Assembly (NCBI GenBank): GCA_902727895.1
Contig: CACVAP010000017.1
Span: forward strand, 1-43,980
Length of the DNA: 43,980 nucleotides
DNA from: an uncultured Sulfurovum sp.
GTDB taxonomy: Bacteria; Campylobacterota; Campylobacteria; Campylobacterales; Sulfurovaceae
Direction of reading: 5' to 3'
Shown here piece after piece: positions 24,706 through 32,589 of the stretch. Both the position numbers and the translations under genes were made by a program. A model generated the notes under the pieces. That model worked only from the letters and a program-made list of their open reading frames with translations, was not told the origin of the DNA and made no database searches. The stretch's first letter is position 1; each line of letters begins with the position of its first letter.

Positions 24706-25308
24706 ATGACGATAGAAACAATAAAAAATCAAAAAAAAGAGAATTTTAAAAATGGTTTAATTGGTTTTTTAGAAGAGTATCAATCAGCTAAAAATAACCC
24801 AAGTAGTTTCAATAGACATAGTGATAATTGTGGAAATCAAGCACGAAAAGTTGCAGAAGCTTTTTGTCGATATATTATTTTAAACTCAGATAAACCAGAT
24901 GGACAAAAGCTAAATGAAATTGAGGGAACATTAGGAACTCTTCATGAAAAAGTAACACGAAGTTCTAATGTATATATTGATGAAAGTAGAGAAAGAGAAG
25001 TTTTAAAAACTCGTTTGAACCGTATCTTAGATATTGGAAATGAAGCTTCTCATGATAATAATATTCTTACAACGCAATATGATTTAGATGAAATTAAAAA
25101 TAATCTTTTATATTTTTCTGAGTATTTATTTGGTCAAGATTATATAGACAACATAACTTCTAATAATGTAAATAACGCTTCTACAAGTACATTAGATAAT
25201 AGTCTTGAAGATATTGAAGAATCTAAAATTACAATTAAACTAGGAGAAGATACTACTTTCAAAGATAGTGTTAAAAAGATTAAAAACTCAACAATAAGGA
25301 TTGGCTAA
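24706..25308 (+). CDS. DUF4145/HEPN-like putative effector with two C-terminal amyloid-like motifs
   Basis: The protein has 200 residues. Residues 1-145 form an all-helical domain resembling DUF4145: A-R-K-V-A-E-A-F-C-R-Y-I-I-L (46-59), L-N-R-I-L-D-I-G-N-E-A-S-H-D (104-117) and a closing L-L-Y-F-S-E-Y-L-F-G. The R-x9-H stretch with G-N-E-A-S-H is the conserved block of that family, which is related to HEPN domains, many of which are RNases. Residues 150-163 are an Asn/Ser/Thr linker. Residues 165-180 and 187-200 are two copies of a short motif ending exactly at the C-terminus. The next gene's protein starts with a third copy. The stop overlaps the next start (TAATG). I infer an effector triggered by the downstream NLR; enzymatic activity is unproven. 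Confidence 0.7.
   Translation: MTIETIKNQKKENFKNGLIGFLEEYQSAKNNPSSFNRHSDNCGNQARKVAEAFCRYIILNSDKPDGQKLNEIEGTLGTLHEKVTRSSNVYIDESREREVLKTRLNRILDIGNEASHDNNILTTQYDLDEIKNNLLYFSEYLFGQDYIDNITSNNVNNASTSTLDNSLEDIEESKITIKLGEDTTFKDSVKKIKNSTIRIG
25198..25305 (+). repeat. Codons for two tandem amyloid-like motif copies (effector C-terminus)
   Basis: Copy 1 (residues 165-177) is N-S-L-E-D-I-E-E-S-K-I-T-I, followed by K-L-G. Copy 2 (187-199) is D-S-V-K-K-I-K-N-S-T-I-R-I, followed by G as the last residue. They share [DN]-S-h-x-x-I-x-[EN]-S-x-I-x-I (h = hydrophobic), the strand-turn-strand style of HET-s-type amyloid motifs. Confidence 0.6.
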
Positions 25309-27497
25309 TGGATATTAACGATAGTTTTAATAATATTATTGACTCTACAGTTACAGTTCATTTAGCTGAACATAAAACACCAAGGCAACTAACCTCAAAA
25401 CTAGGTAAAGATACCATTATAGGTAGAGCGAAAGAGTTAGAAGACATAGACACTCTATTAAAAGAATCAAGCTCTTTACTTCTTATAAATGGTATTGGAG
25501 GTATTGGTAAATCAACCATTGCAAGTTATTATTTGCATAGTCAAAAAGAAAATCTTGATTATTATGGTTTTTTTGAGGGATTAGAAAGTTTTACTTCTGA
25601 ACTTCGTGAGCCTTTGGCTTTGAAACAAGAAAAAGAAAGTGATGCTTTTCTAGAATCTCTTACAAATCTTAGAAACTTAAAGGGCAACAAGCTTTTAGTT
25701 TTTGATGATGTTAAGGATATAGATGAAAACCAAGAGAAAATAGAAAAAATCTTAGCTTTAAAAAATCGTGGTTATAAAATTCTTTTTACTTCTCGTGAAG
25801 AGATTGAAGATATAGAACCGTATTATTTAGATGTTCTATTATTAGAAGATGCTAAAAAGCTGTTTAATTCTATTTATAAAGTAGAAGATGAGGAATTACT
25901 TGAAGATATTTTAGGTTATTTAGATTGTCATGCTTTTTTTGTAGAGATGACGGCAAAAACTTTGAAATGTAAAAGTACTTTAACTCCTGAAATAATCAAA
26001 GAGAAATTTGAAAATGGAGAGTTCTCAACCATTAAACGAAAGAGAAAAGAGAGTTTTAATAATTATTTGAATGAGCTTTTTTCTTTTGATGAGTTAGATG
26101 ACGAAGAGATTCTGATGTTGAAACAGCTTTCTGTTTTACCTTCTATTGAGATAGAGTTTGAGTTTTTACAAGAGATATTTGATAAAAAAGATGATGAAGA
26201 GTTTGAGGAGATTTTGAATTATCTTTGTGAGAAGGGCTGGTTAGGTTATTCAAAGGGAAGTTATAAACTTCATCAGGTGATTAAAGAGTTTATACTTTTT
26301 AATCATACTATAGTTTTTGAAGAGTTGGAGATAATAATAGATTGTTTTTCTAACTTAATAAAAAGAAGTGATGATATACAAGTGGCTGTGGATAATCGAA
26401 ATAATATTATTTACTTTGATGCGTTAGTTAATGTATTTGATATATTAAAGATAAAAAATGCAAAAATAGGATTTTTCTTCCTTACTTTAGGGAATATAAC
26501 ACGTTCTTTGAATATATATAGTAAGGCAGAAATACTATATTATAAAGCTTTGAGTATACACAAAAAGATATTAGGAGAAGAACATCTTTATACAGTAAGT
26601 ACATATAATAATTTAGCAACACTCTATTATTCAATGGAGATTTATGAAAAAGCAGAAGCTTTTTATCTTAAAGCATTAAATATATGGGAAAGGACATTAG
26701 GAGAAGAGCATCCAAATACTGCTGATTTATATAATAATTTAGCATCACTTTATAATATACAAAGATTTTATAAAAAAGCTATACCTTTTTACTTTAAATC
26801 ATTAGAAATCAAAGAAAAAGTATGGGGAGAAGAACATACTAATACAGCTGATTCATATAATAATCTAGCTTTGTTATGTCAATCAATAGGGGATTATAAA
26901 AATACTGAACTTTTCTTGATTAAAGCATTAAAAATAAGAGAAAAAGTATTGGGTGTAGAACATCCAGTTACAGCAGGTTCATATAATAATTTAGCAGAAT
27001 ATTATAGACTTGTAGAGTCATATAATAAAGCAAAACCACTCTACTTTAAAGCTTTAAATACATATGAAGAAGTACTTGGAGAAGAACATTCTTTAACTGC
27101 AAATATTTATAATAATTTAGCATTACTTTATAAGTCGATGGGAATTAATGATAAAGTAGAATATTTTTATATTAAAGCTTTAAAGATATATACGAAAGTA
27201 TTTGGAGAAGAACATTCTAAGACAGGAAATTCATATAATAATTTAGGGGCTTTTTATTATACTCAAAAGGATTTTGAAAAGGCTAATAGACACATGAAAA
27301 AAGCTGTTGCTATATGGACAAAAACTTTACCTGAAAATCATCCTCATCTAATAGGTTCTAAAACATGGTTAGATATGATTGAAAAAGACATATTAAAAAG
27401 AACTCCTCTCAAATTATCTAAAAAAATAGCAAGAAACGACCCATGCCCCTGTAACAGTGGAAAAAAATACAAAAAATGTTGTGGAAAAAGTAATTAA
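25308..27497 (+). CDS. NLR-like STAND ATPase: N-terminal motif, NB-ARC, TPR array, SEC-C tail
   Basis: The protein has 729 residues. Residues 5-17 carry a short motif matching the C-terminus of the upstream protein. The NB-ARC module follows: I-I-G-R (37-40), P-loop G-I-G-G-I-G-K-S-T (62-70), Walker B L-L-V-F-D-D-V (129-135), sensor F-T-S-R (160-163), and a winged-helix part with Y-K-L-H-Q-V in the MHD position. From about residue 395 there are around seven 42-residue kinesin-light-chain-type TPRs with repeated Y-N-N-L-A and G-E-E-H elements; these are the likely ligand sensor. The last 20 residues (N-D-P-C-P-C-N-S-G-K-K-Y-K-K-C-C) are a zinc-binding SEC-C motif. Known NLR-like proteins in bacteria detect phage proteins and oligomerise; signalling to the upstream effector is inferred from the shared motif. 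Confidence 0.88.
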   Translation: MDINDSFNNIIDSTVTVHLAEHKTPRQLTSKLGKDTIIGRAKELEDIDTLLKESSSLLLINGIGGIGKSTIASYYLHSQKENLDYYGFFEGLESFTSELREPLALKQEKESDAFLESLTNLRNLKGNKLLVFDDVKDIDENQEKIEKILALKNRGYKILFTSREEIEDIEPYYLDVLLLEDAKKLFNSIYKVEDEELLEDILGYLDCHAFFVEMTAKTLKCKSTLTPEIIKEKFENGEFSTIKRKRKESFNNYLNELFSFDELDDEEILMLKQLSVLPSIEIEFEFLQEIFDKKDDEEFEEILNYLCEKGWLGYSKGSYKLHQVIKEFILFNHTIVFEELEIIIDCFSNLIKRSDDIQVAVDNRNNIIYFDALVNVFDILKIKNAKIGFFFLTLGNITRSLNIYSKAEILYYKALSIHKKILGEEHLYTVSTYNNLATLYYSMEIYEKAEAFYLKALNIWERTLGEEHPNTADLYNNLASLYNIQRFYKKAIPFYFKSLEIKEKVWGEEHTNTADSYNNLALLCQSIGDYKNTELFLIKALKIREKVLGVEHPVTAGSYNNLAEYYRLVESYNKAKPLYFKALNTYEEVLGEEHSLTANIYNNLALLYKSMGINDKVEYFYIKALKIYTKVFGEEHSKTGNSYNNLGAFYYTQKDFEKANRHMKKAVAIWTKTLPENHPHLIGSKTWLDMIEKDILKRTPLKLSKKIARNDPCPCNSGKKYKKCCGKSN
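25320..25364 (+). other. Codons for the matching motif at the NLR N-terminus
   Basis: Residues 5-17 read D-S-F-N-N-I-I-D-S-T-V-T-V. Against copy 2 of the upstream protein, five of 13 positions are identical and most others are conservative. The motif lies ahead of the NB-ARC domain, where bacterial and fungal signalling amyloid motifs are found in NLRs. Confidence 0.6.
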
Positions 27498-27522
27498 ATT
27501 TTATAAAAAAGAAACTATATGA

Positions 27523-27528
27523 TATAAT
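27523..27528 (+). promoter_or_regulatory. -10 box of the DUF4143 ATPase gene; possibly leaderless
   Basis: TATAAT ends only 7 bases before the ATG at 27536. Initiation at normal distance would fall on or next to the start codon. No ribosome site is seen between them, which fits a leaderless mRNA. Confidence 0.45.
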
Positions 27529-27535
27529 TTTCCTT

Positions 27536-28828
27536 ATGAAAAAGAAAATAAAACAAATAATTAGAGATTTTCACTTACAAAAGCCTTTTGAAGTTCATAG
27601 TCGAGAGCTACAACTTCCCATAAATACTCAAAAAATTATAACCCTTATGGGTGTTCGTCGTTGTGGTAAAACTTCTATTTTATATGAGACCATTAACCGA
27701 CTGACAGAAACCATTGATAAAAAAAGAATCTTATTTTTTAATTTTGAAGATGAACGTTTTGAGTTAAATCAAGAGAGTTTAGACCTCATACTTCAAGCCT
27801 ATATGGAACTGTACCCAGAAATAGAGATGAAAGATACTTATTTGTTTTTTGATGAGATTCAAAATGTGGATGGTTGGGAGAAGTTTGTTCGACGTGTTTA
27901 TGATGGAGTGAGTAAAAATATCTTTATTACAGGTTCTAATTCTAAACTCTTAAGCCGAGACATTGCTACCTCTTTACGTGGTCGAACTATTACCTATGAA
28001 GTCTTTCCCCTTTCATTTTCTGAATACTTAGCCTTTGAAAACATAGAAGTTGACCTCTACAGTACTAAAAGTTTAGCACTTATAAACAACCGTTTAGAGA
28101 AGTTTTTACAAAATGGAGCATTTCCTGAAACTGTTTTGTTTGATGAAAAGCTTAGAGAGAAGATTTTACAAGATTACTTTAATGTCATGATTTATAAAGA
28201 TTTGATTGAACGTTTTTCAATTAAAAACATAGAAGCATTGAAGTTTTTCTTGAAGCGTATTTTAGCTTCTTCGACAAAGTTGGTTTCTGTTAATAAAATT
28301 TATAATGACCTAAAGTCAAGTGGTTTTAAAATTGGTAAAAATAGTCTGTATGAGTATTTAGGTTATGTAGAAGACATCTATTTGAGTTTAACACTTGATA
28401 GATACAGTCATAAAATTAGCATCCAAACAGACAAAAAAGTTTACAGCATAGATATTGGTTTTAATAATACACTACTTTATAAGTTCTCAGATAACATTGG
28501 GAAGTCTATGGAAAATGCTGTCTTTTTAGAACTCCGACGACGAGAAAAAGAGATATATTATCATACTGATAGAACCTCAGAATGTGATTTTGTAGTTGTT
28601 GAAAAAGGAACTGTCGTACAAGCTATCCAAGTAACTTATGAAATGGATAGTGAAAAGACAAGAGATAGAGAATTTAAAGGCTTGGTTAATGCTTGTAAAG
28701 AATACAATCTTGATAGAGGTTTAATTATAGCCTATGAAGAAGAAGGTATTTTTGAACAAGATGGTGTAAGTATTGAAGTTATATCTTTGGTATCTTTTCT
28801 TTTGGATGATAAACTGAGAAATCACTAA
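27536..28828 (+). CDS. AAA ATPase with DUF4143 domain
   Basis: The protein has 430 residues. The N-terminal AAA_14 ATPase has Walker A G-V-R-R-C-G-K-T-S, Walker B T-Y-L-F-F-D-E-I-Q-N, I-T-G-S-N-S-K-L-L-S as sensor 1, and L-R-G-R-T-I-T-Y-E as the arginine-finger region. The C-terminal DUF4143 part has E-N-A-V-F-L-E-L and E-C-D-F-V-V-V, which resemble the acidic residues of a PD-(D/E)xK-like nuclease fold. This large family is common and patchily distributed in bacteria; its role is unclear, with defence or plasmid-type functions suggested. It is separated from the NLR by 38 bases that hold its own promoter. Confidence 0.85.
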   Translation: MKKKIKQIIRDFHLQKPFEVHSRELQLPINTQKIITLMGVRRCGKTSILYETINRLTETIDKKRILFFNFEDERFELNQESLDLILQAYMELYPEIEMKDTYLFFDEIQNVDGWEKFVRRVYDGVSKNIFITGSNSKLLSRDIATSLRGRTITYEVFPLSFSEYLAFENIEVDLYSTKSLALINNRLEKFLQNGAFPETVLFDEKLREKILQDYFNVMIYKDLIERFSIKNIEALKFFLKRILASSTKLVSVNKIYNDLKSSGFKIGKNSLYEYLGYVEDIYLSLTLDRYSHKISIQTDKKVYSIDIGFNNTLLYKFSDNIGKSMENAVFLELRRREKEIYYHTDRTSECDFVVVEKGTVVQAIQVTYEMDSEKTRDREFKGLVNACKEYNLDRGLIIAYEEEGIFEQDGVSIEVISLVSFLLDDKLRNH

Positions 28829-28839
28829 AGGACAATCAC

Positions 28840-29190
28840 ATGAACTTCAAACAACTAGATGACTATCTCCTCTCTAAAAAAGGCACAACTTTCGACTACC
28901 CCTTTGATGAGAAAGTAAGGGTTTATCGTATTGGTGAAAAAATATTTGCATTAACTTCAGAAGAAAAACCTTTACGTGTTAACCTAAAATGTAATCCTAT
29001 CTATGCTTTAGAATTGCGTAGTATTTATGAGGGAATTATTGGAGGTTATCACATGAATAAAAAGCATTGGAATACCGTTTATGTGGAAGATTCAGATGTG
29101 GATGATGAGAGTCTTGAAGAGCTTATTGACCATTCTTATGATTTGGTTTATGCTAGTTTAACTAAGAAAAAGCGTGCAGAGTTAGGGTAA
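28840..29190 (+). CDS. MmcQ/YjbR family protein
   Basis: This 116-residue protein of the MmcQ/YjbR (CyaY-like fold) family has F-D-Y-P-F-D (residues 18-23), K-I-F-A-L near residue 35, L-R-V-N-L-K-C-N-P, and the late H-M-N-K-K-H-W-N-T-V. Family members are DNA-binding-like proteins of unclear role. It has AAAGGA upstream of the ATG and lies 11 bases after the DUF4143 gene, so the two are probably co-transcribed. Confidence 0.85.
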   Translation: MNFKQLDDYLLSKKGTTFDYPFDEKVRVYRIGEKIFALTSEEKPLRVNLKCNPIYALELRSIYEGIIGGYHMNKKHWNTVYVEDSDVDDESLEELIDHSYDLVYASLTKKKRAELG

Positions 29191-29288
29191 GTTTTAAATT
29201 AGTGATTTTTAGAAAAAGCATGACAATCTGACACTTTTCAACTTTTCTTTTTAAAACTCTTGTAAAATAAAGAAAAAAAGAAGAGCTG

Positions 29289-29378
29289 ATGCCTAAAAAA
29301 ACTTATCCTAAACATCCCAAAAAAAGGGAAGAAGTGTGTTTATTGGGTAGTGAATTAGTCGAATATATGTTTAGGTAG
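29289..29378 (+). CDS. Possible small basic protein, 29 aa
   Basis: This short ATG frame lies 11 bases before the alkC-like gene, in the same direction. It starts M-P-K-K-T-Y-P-K-H-P-K-K-R-E-E-V-C and ends V-E-Y-M-F-R. A purine-rich AAGAAGAG lies upstream. It could be a real small protein, a leader peptide, or a relic of a longer gene. There is no recognised homologue. Confidence 0.35.
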   Translation: MPKKTYPKHPKKREEVCLLGSELVEYMFR

Positions 29379-29389
29379 AAGGATAATAA

Positions 29390-30520
29390 ATGGCAGAAAA
29401 ATTTTCATTAAAAGATGAACTCTTTAACGCTAAGAAAGTGAATCAAATAGCTTCTGAAATTAAAATGGCTTATAGTCTTTTTGAGCAAGAAAAATTTGAA
29501 GAAGAAGTTCTTGGTAAGTTTGATGAGCTTGAACTCAAAGAGAGAATTGCACACATACGTGATATGTTTGCAAAGTATCTACCTGATGATTATGTAGAGG
29601 CAACAAGCATTTTACTTAAGGCACTTCCTCCAGAGCTTGACCCTAGTAAAAAAGATGATGATTTTGGAGAATTTATTTATGCTCCGTACAGTGATTTTGT
29701 GGTTACTTTTGGGTGTACAGAAGAACATTTAGACTTTTCACTTGAAGCACTACGAGAGATGACAAAACGATTTTCTGTTGAGTACGCTATTCGTGACTTT
29801 ATAAACTTTTTTCCTGAACAGACATTTGAGATGCTAAAGGCTTGTTCTTTGTCCGAAAATTATCATGAACGGCGTTTGGCTTCTGAAGGATGTAGACCTA
29901 AACTACCTTGGGGGAAAAAGCTTATTACTTCTTATTTAAGACCTATAGCGTTACTAGATAATTTGTACAGTGATAAAACACGTTTTGTGACACGTTCTGT
30001 AGCGAATCATTTGAATGACATCGCCAAACTAGATGCTTCTTTGGTTGTTAGTACGCTCAAACATTGGCAAGAATCTAAAAAACAAAATGAAAAAGAAATG
30101 GATTTTATTGTTTCTCATTCACTTAGGACGCTAGTAAAAGATGGAAATGTAGAAGCGTTAGTACTTTTAGGTTATGGGGCTAATCCTGCTATTAATGTTC
30201 AAGGTTTTAAAGTAGATAATTTAAAAGTTAGCGTAGGGGAAGCGTTAGAATTTTCTTTTGAGATAGAAGCGAAAGAGGATGAATCATTAATGGTGGATTA
30301 TGTACTTTACTTTCAAACAAAAGCTGGGAAGCTAACGCCTAAAGTTCATAAGATTAAAAAGTTAAATGTTAACAAAGAGAAGTTAGTAAGTATTTCTAAA
30401 AAACATTTCTTTAAAGCAAACATGACAACGCGAAAACTATACGCTGGTGAACATAAGTTGGCTTTACAGATTAATGGAAAGATTTATGAGGAAGTTACTT
30501 TTAATTTGAATATTACATAG
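29390..30520 (+). CDS. alkC: AlkC-type DNA alkylation repair glycosylase with Ig-like C-terminal domain
   Basis: The protein has 376 residues. The first 265 are HEAT-like helical repeats with the blocks E-G-C-R-P-K-L-P-W, F-V-T-R-S-V-A-N-H-L-N-D-I-A-K and H-S-L-R-T-L-V-K, typical of the AlkC/AlkD superfamily that removes 3-methyl purines and related lesions without base flipping. The last 105 residues (K-V-S-V-G-E-A-L-E-F-S-F-E-I, then D-Y-V-L-Y-F-Q-T-K) are an Ig-like beta domain, as in the longer AlkC subgroup. GAAGGA precedes the ATG. A strong hairpin overlaps the stop. Confidence 0.82.
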   Translation: MAEKFSLKDELFNAKKVNQIASEIKMAYSLFEQEKFEEEVLGKFDELELKERIAHIRDMFAKYLPDDYVEATSILLKALPPELDPSKKDDDFGEFIYAPYSDFVVTFGCTEEHLDFSLEALREMTKRFSVEYAIRDFINFFPEQTFEMLKACSLSENYHERRLASEGCRPKLPWGKKLITSYLRPIALLDNLYSDKTRFVTRSVANHLNDIAKLDASLVVSTLKHWQESKKQNEKEMDFIVSHSLRTLVKDGNVEALVLLGYGANPAINVQGFKVDNLKVSVGEALEFSFEIEAKEDESLMVDYVLYFQTKAGKLTPKVHKIKKLNVNKEKLVSISKKHFFKANMTTRKLYAGEHKLALQINGKIYEEVTFNLNIT

Positions 30521-30547
30521 GAGTCTGGTGAAGACTCCTAATTTTTT
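30518..30547 (+). terminator. Rho-independent terminator of the alkC gene
   Basis: The 9-bp stem TAGGAGTCT / AGACTCCTA has a 5-base loop and includes the alkC stop codon. A run of six T follows. The converging aquaporin gene ends at the T run, so the same hairpin lies just past its stop too. Confidence 0.8.
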
Positions 30548-31244
30548 ATGAATCTTTTTCTGAGCCTAGCCATTTCCAAAGAACACCAGCAATAATAGCT
30601 CCTACAATAGGTGCTAGCCAAAAGAGCCAAAGTTGACTCATGGCTGCTGTGTCAGCGAAAAATGCTACGGCAGTACTTCTTGCAGGATTTACAGAAGTAT
30701 TGGTTACAGGGATTGAGATTAAGTGAATAAGTGTTAATCCAAGTCCAATAGCGATGGGTGCAAAACCTGCTGGAGCTTTGTCTGAAGTTGAACCTAGAAT
30801 TATAAATAAAAACATAAATGTAAGAACAAGCTCAATGAGTAGTGCAGAAGTCATGCTAAATCCATCAGGAGATAATGCACCATAACCATTAGAGGCAAAA
30901 CCACCTACTTCAAAACCAGCTTTACCTGTGGCTATAAGATAAAGAACAAATGCACCAACTGTACCACCAATAACTTGGGATGCAATATAGGGTAAAAGCT
31001 CTTTTGTTTCAAATTTACCAGCTGTCCATAAACCTATGCTTACAGCAGGATTCAAGTGACAACCTGAAATATGACCAATGGCATATGCCATGGTTAATAC
31101 AGTTAAACCAAAGGCTAAAGAAACCCCTACAAAGCCTATGCCTAGTTCTGGAAAACCAGCTGCTAAAACAGCTGAACCACAACCTCCAAAGACCAACCAA
31201 AATGTTCCAATGAACTCTGCTACTAATTTTTTACTTAATGACAT
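30546..31244 (-). CDS. aqpZ: Aquaporin Z-type water channel
   Basis: This 232-residue MIP-family channel has six membrane helices. It has the two pore motifs: H-L-N-P-A-V (first half) and S-V-N-P-A-R-S (second half). The start [16 protein letters not shown] is characteristic of bacterial AqpZ. A Thr/Ser-rich selectivity region with Arg after the second NPA favours water over glycerol. It is monocistronic, with its own upstream gap of 113 bases. Confidence 0.94.
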   Translation of the reverse strand: MSLSKKLVAEFIGTFWLVFGGCGSAVLAAGFPELGIGFVGVSLAFGLTVLTMAYAIGHISGCHLNPAVSIGLWTAGKFETKELLPYIASQVIGGTVGAFVLYLIATGKAGFEVGGFASNGYGALSPDGFSMTSALLIELVLTFMFLFIILGSTSDKAPAGFAPIAIGLGLTLIHLISIPVTNTSVNPARSTAVAFFADTAAMSQLWLFWLAPIVGAIIAGVLWKWLGSEKDS

Positions 31245-31302
31245 ATATATTCCTTTTTATTTTAAAATATTGAAATATATTATATCTTGATTATTCTTTT
31301 AG

Positions 31303-31334
31303 AAGCCTCTTTAAATCTTAGAAAAAAGAGGCTT
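31303..31334 (-). terminator. Hairpin downstream of tonB
   Basis: A 10-bp perfect stem (AAGCCTCTTT / AAAGAGGCTT) with a 12-base loop sits 24 bases past the tonB stop. Neither strand has a strong T run after it, so it may be a weak terminator or an mRNA 3'-end stabiliser. Confidence 0.5.
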
Positions 31335-31357
31335 TATAACACTATAGGATTGAGTTT

Positions 31358-32212
31358 TTAACGAATATTGAAATGTAGGACAACGGAAACATCTGAAATA
31401 GGAAGCTCAGCTCTTACTTCACTAGGAATACTCATAGGAAAGGTTCTTTCTAACGTTTTTCTGATACTTTTATGAAAGACACTTTTACCATTAATAAAAC
31501 GAATATTAGAAACAGTTCCTTGTCTTGTAATATCAAAACGTACTTTCACAGAACCTTCAATGTGTCTTCTTTTGGCTATTTTTGGATACTTTTTATTGGC
31601 AATAATATTAGAGCGAACATTACGTAGAAAAGCTTTTTTATGATGATCATTATTAACAACTGGCTGAGGTGCAACAGGAGCTGGTTTAGGAACAGCTTTT
31701 ATTACAGGCTGAGGCGCTACATAGACAGGAGGAGCCACATAAGTAGGAGGAGCTATAGGGGGAGGAACATATCTTTCTATCGGTTCAGGCTCTCTTTTTA
31801 CTGGTTTTGGAATAACCTTTTTTGGGATTACTTTAGGTTGTACTTTTTTAACAATTTTCTTTTTAATAACTTTTTTCTTGACTACTTTTTTAATTATTTT
31901 CTTCTTGATGACTTTTTTCTTTATAATCTTTTTTTCGACTATTTTCTTCTTAATAATTTTCTTAGGCTCTTTTTTTTCTATTTTTTTGACAACAGGCATA
32001 GGTATAATAACTGGAGGAGTAGGAACTACAGGAGGTTTGACTATGGGCTTAGGAATCTCTTTAATTGGCGTAATAAGTGAAACCTTAATGACTTTTGAGG
32101 GTGCTGGTTGTAATTTCTTTTCTATTTGAGCCAAAGAGAGTGCAGCAAAGTAGAGTCCTAAAAAAGTTAAAGCGCTTAATAGAAAAGCATTAAGGTATCG
32201 TGATTGAATCAT
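31358..32212 (-). CDS. tonB: TonB energy transducer with Lys/Ile-rich linker
   Basis: The protein has 284 residues: an N-terminal membrane helix (about 10-30), a Pro-rich stretch (V-K-P-P-V-V-P-T-P-P), then some 50 residues made almost only of Lys, Ile and Val, then another Pro/Val/Ala-rich stretch. The C-terminal TonB fold has K-Y-P-K-I-A-K-R-R-H-I-E-G-S-V-K-V and ends S-V-V-L-H-F-N-I-R. It links the ExbBD proton channel to outer-membrane receptors such as the one at 41978. The unusual linker is almost purely basic/aliphatic rather than Pro-Glu/Pro-Lys. It overlaps exbD by 4 bases. Confidence 0.92.
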   Translation of the reverse strand: MIQSRYLNAFLLSALTFLGLYFAALSLAQIEKKLQPAPSKVIKVSLITPIKEIPKPIVKPPVVPTPPVIIPMPVVKKIEKKEPKKIIKKKIVEKKIIKKKVIKKKIIKKVVKKKVIKKKIVKKVQPKVIPKKVIPKPVKREPEPIERYVPPPIAPPTYVAPPVYVAPQPVIKAVPKPAPVAPQPVVNNDHHKKAFLRNVRSNIIANKKYPKIAKRRHIEGSVKVRFDITRQGTVSNIRFINGKSVFHKSIRKTLERTFPMSIPSEVRAELPISDVSVVLHFNIR

Positions 32213-32589
32213 TTTTTAGTAATAATCCCTAAATTTTCATATTCATGTTTTTTCAAAATATCTAATATAAAGACAAAGTTGTCGAACTTAGCATTTTTAT
32301 CTGAGTAAAGGTGAATAGGGTTCTTTTTGTCATGTGTTAAAAGATGTTTTTCAACAGCATCTTGTGCTACTTTATCTTGGTCAAAATAGATATCACCATT
32401 TTCTTTAATAGAAATTTTGAGTTCTTTTTTGGGTTGTTCTTCTATTTTAGAAGACCCAGTAGGCAAGTCTAGTTTAATAAGACCCGTCTGTATAAATGAA
32501 GCTGTTGTTAACACAATAACCAAAAGAACCAACATAATATCAATGAATGGTACAACATTGATGTTGTCAAACTTTGCAGAACGTCGCAT
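32209..32589 (-). CDS. exbD: ExbD, TonB-system proton channel subunit
   Basis: A start at 32616 is possible, but the ATG at 32589 is better. It overlaps the exbB stop as TAATG, has AAAGGA 6 bases upstream, and gives the standard ExbD beginning M-R-R-S-A-K-F-D-N-I-N-V-V-P-F-I-D. The Asp in F-I-D-I-M-L-V-L-L is the conserved proton-path residue in the single membrane helix. The periplasmic C-terminal domain completes a 126-residue protein. Confidence 0.92.
   Translation of the reverse strand: MRRSAKFDNINVVPFIDIMLVLLVIVLTTASFIQTGLIKLDLPTGSSKIEEQPKKELKISIKENGDIYFDQDKVAQDAVEKHLLTHDKKNPIHLYSDKNAKFDNFVFILDILKKHEYENLGIITKK

Noticed and set aside
24213-29190. Prophage or integrative element around the NLR module
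   Set aside because: There is no integrase, transposase, tRNA site or flanking direct repeat in the visible sequence; only the truncated DUF1801-like start hints at insertion.
31640-32129. Plus-strand frames of 146 and 83 codons rich in Phe, Asn and Tyr or in Phe and Ile
   Set aside because: They are the antisense of the Lys/Ile-rich part of tonB; the odd composition is a by-product of those codons.
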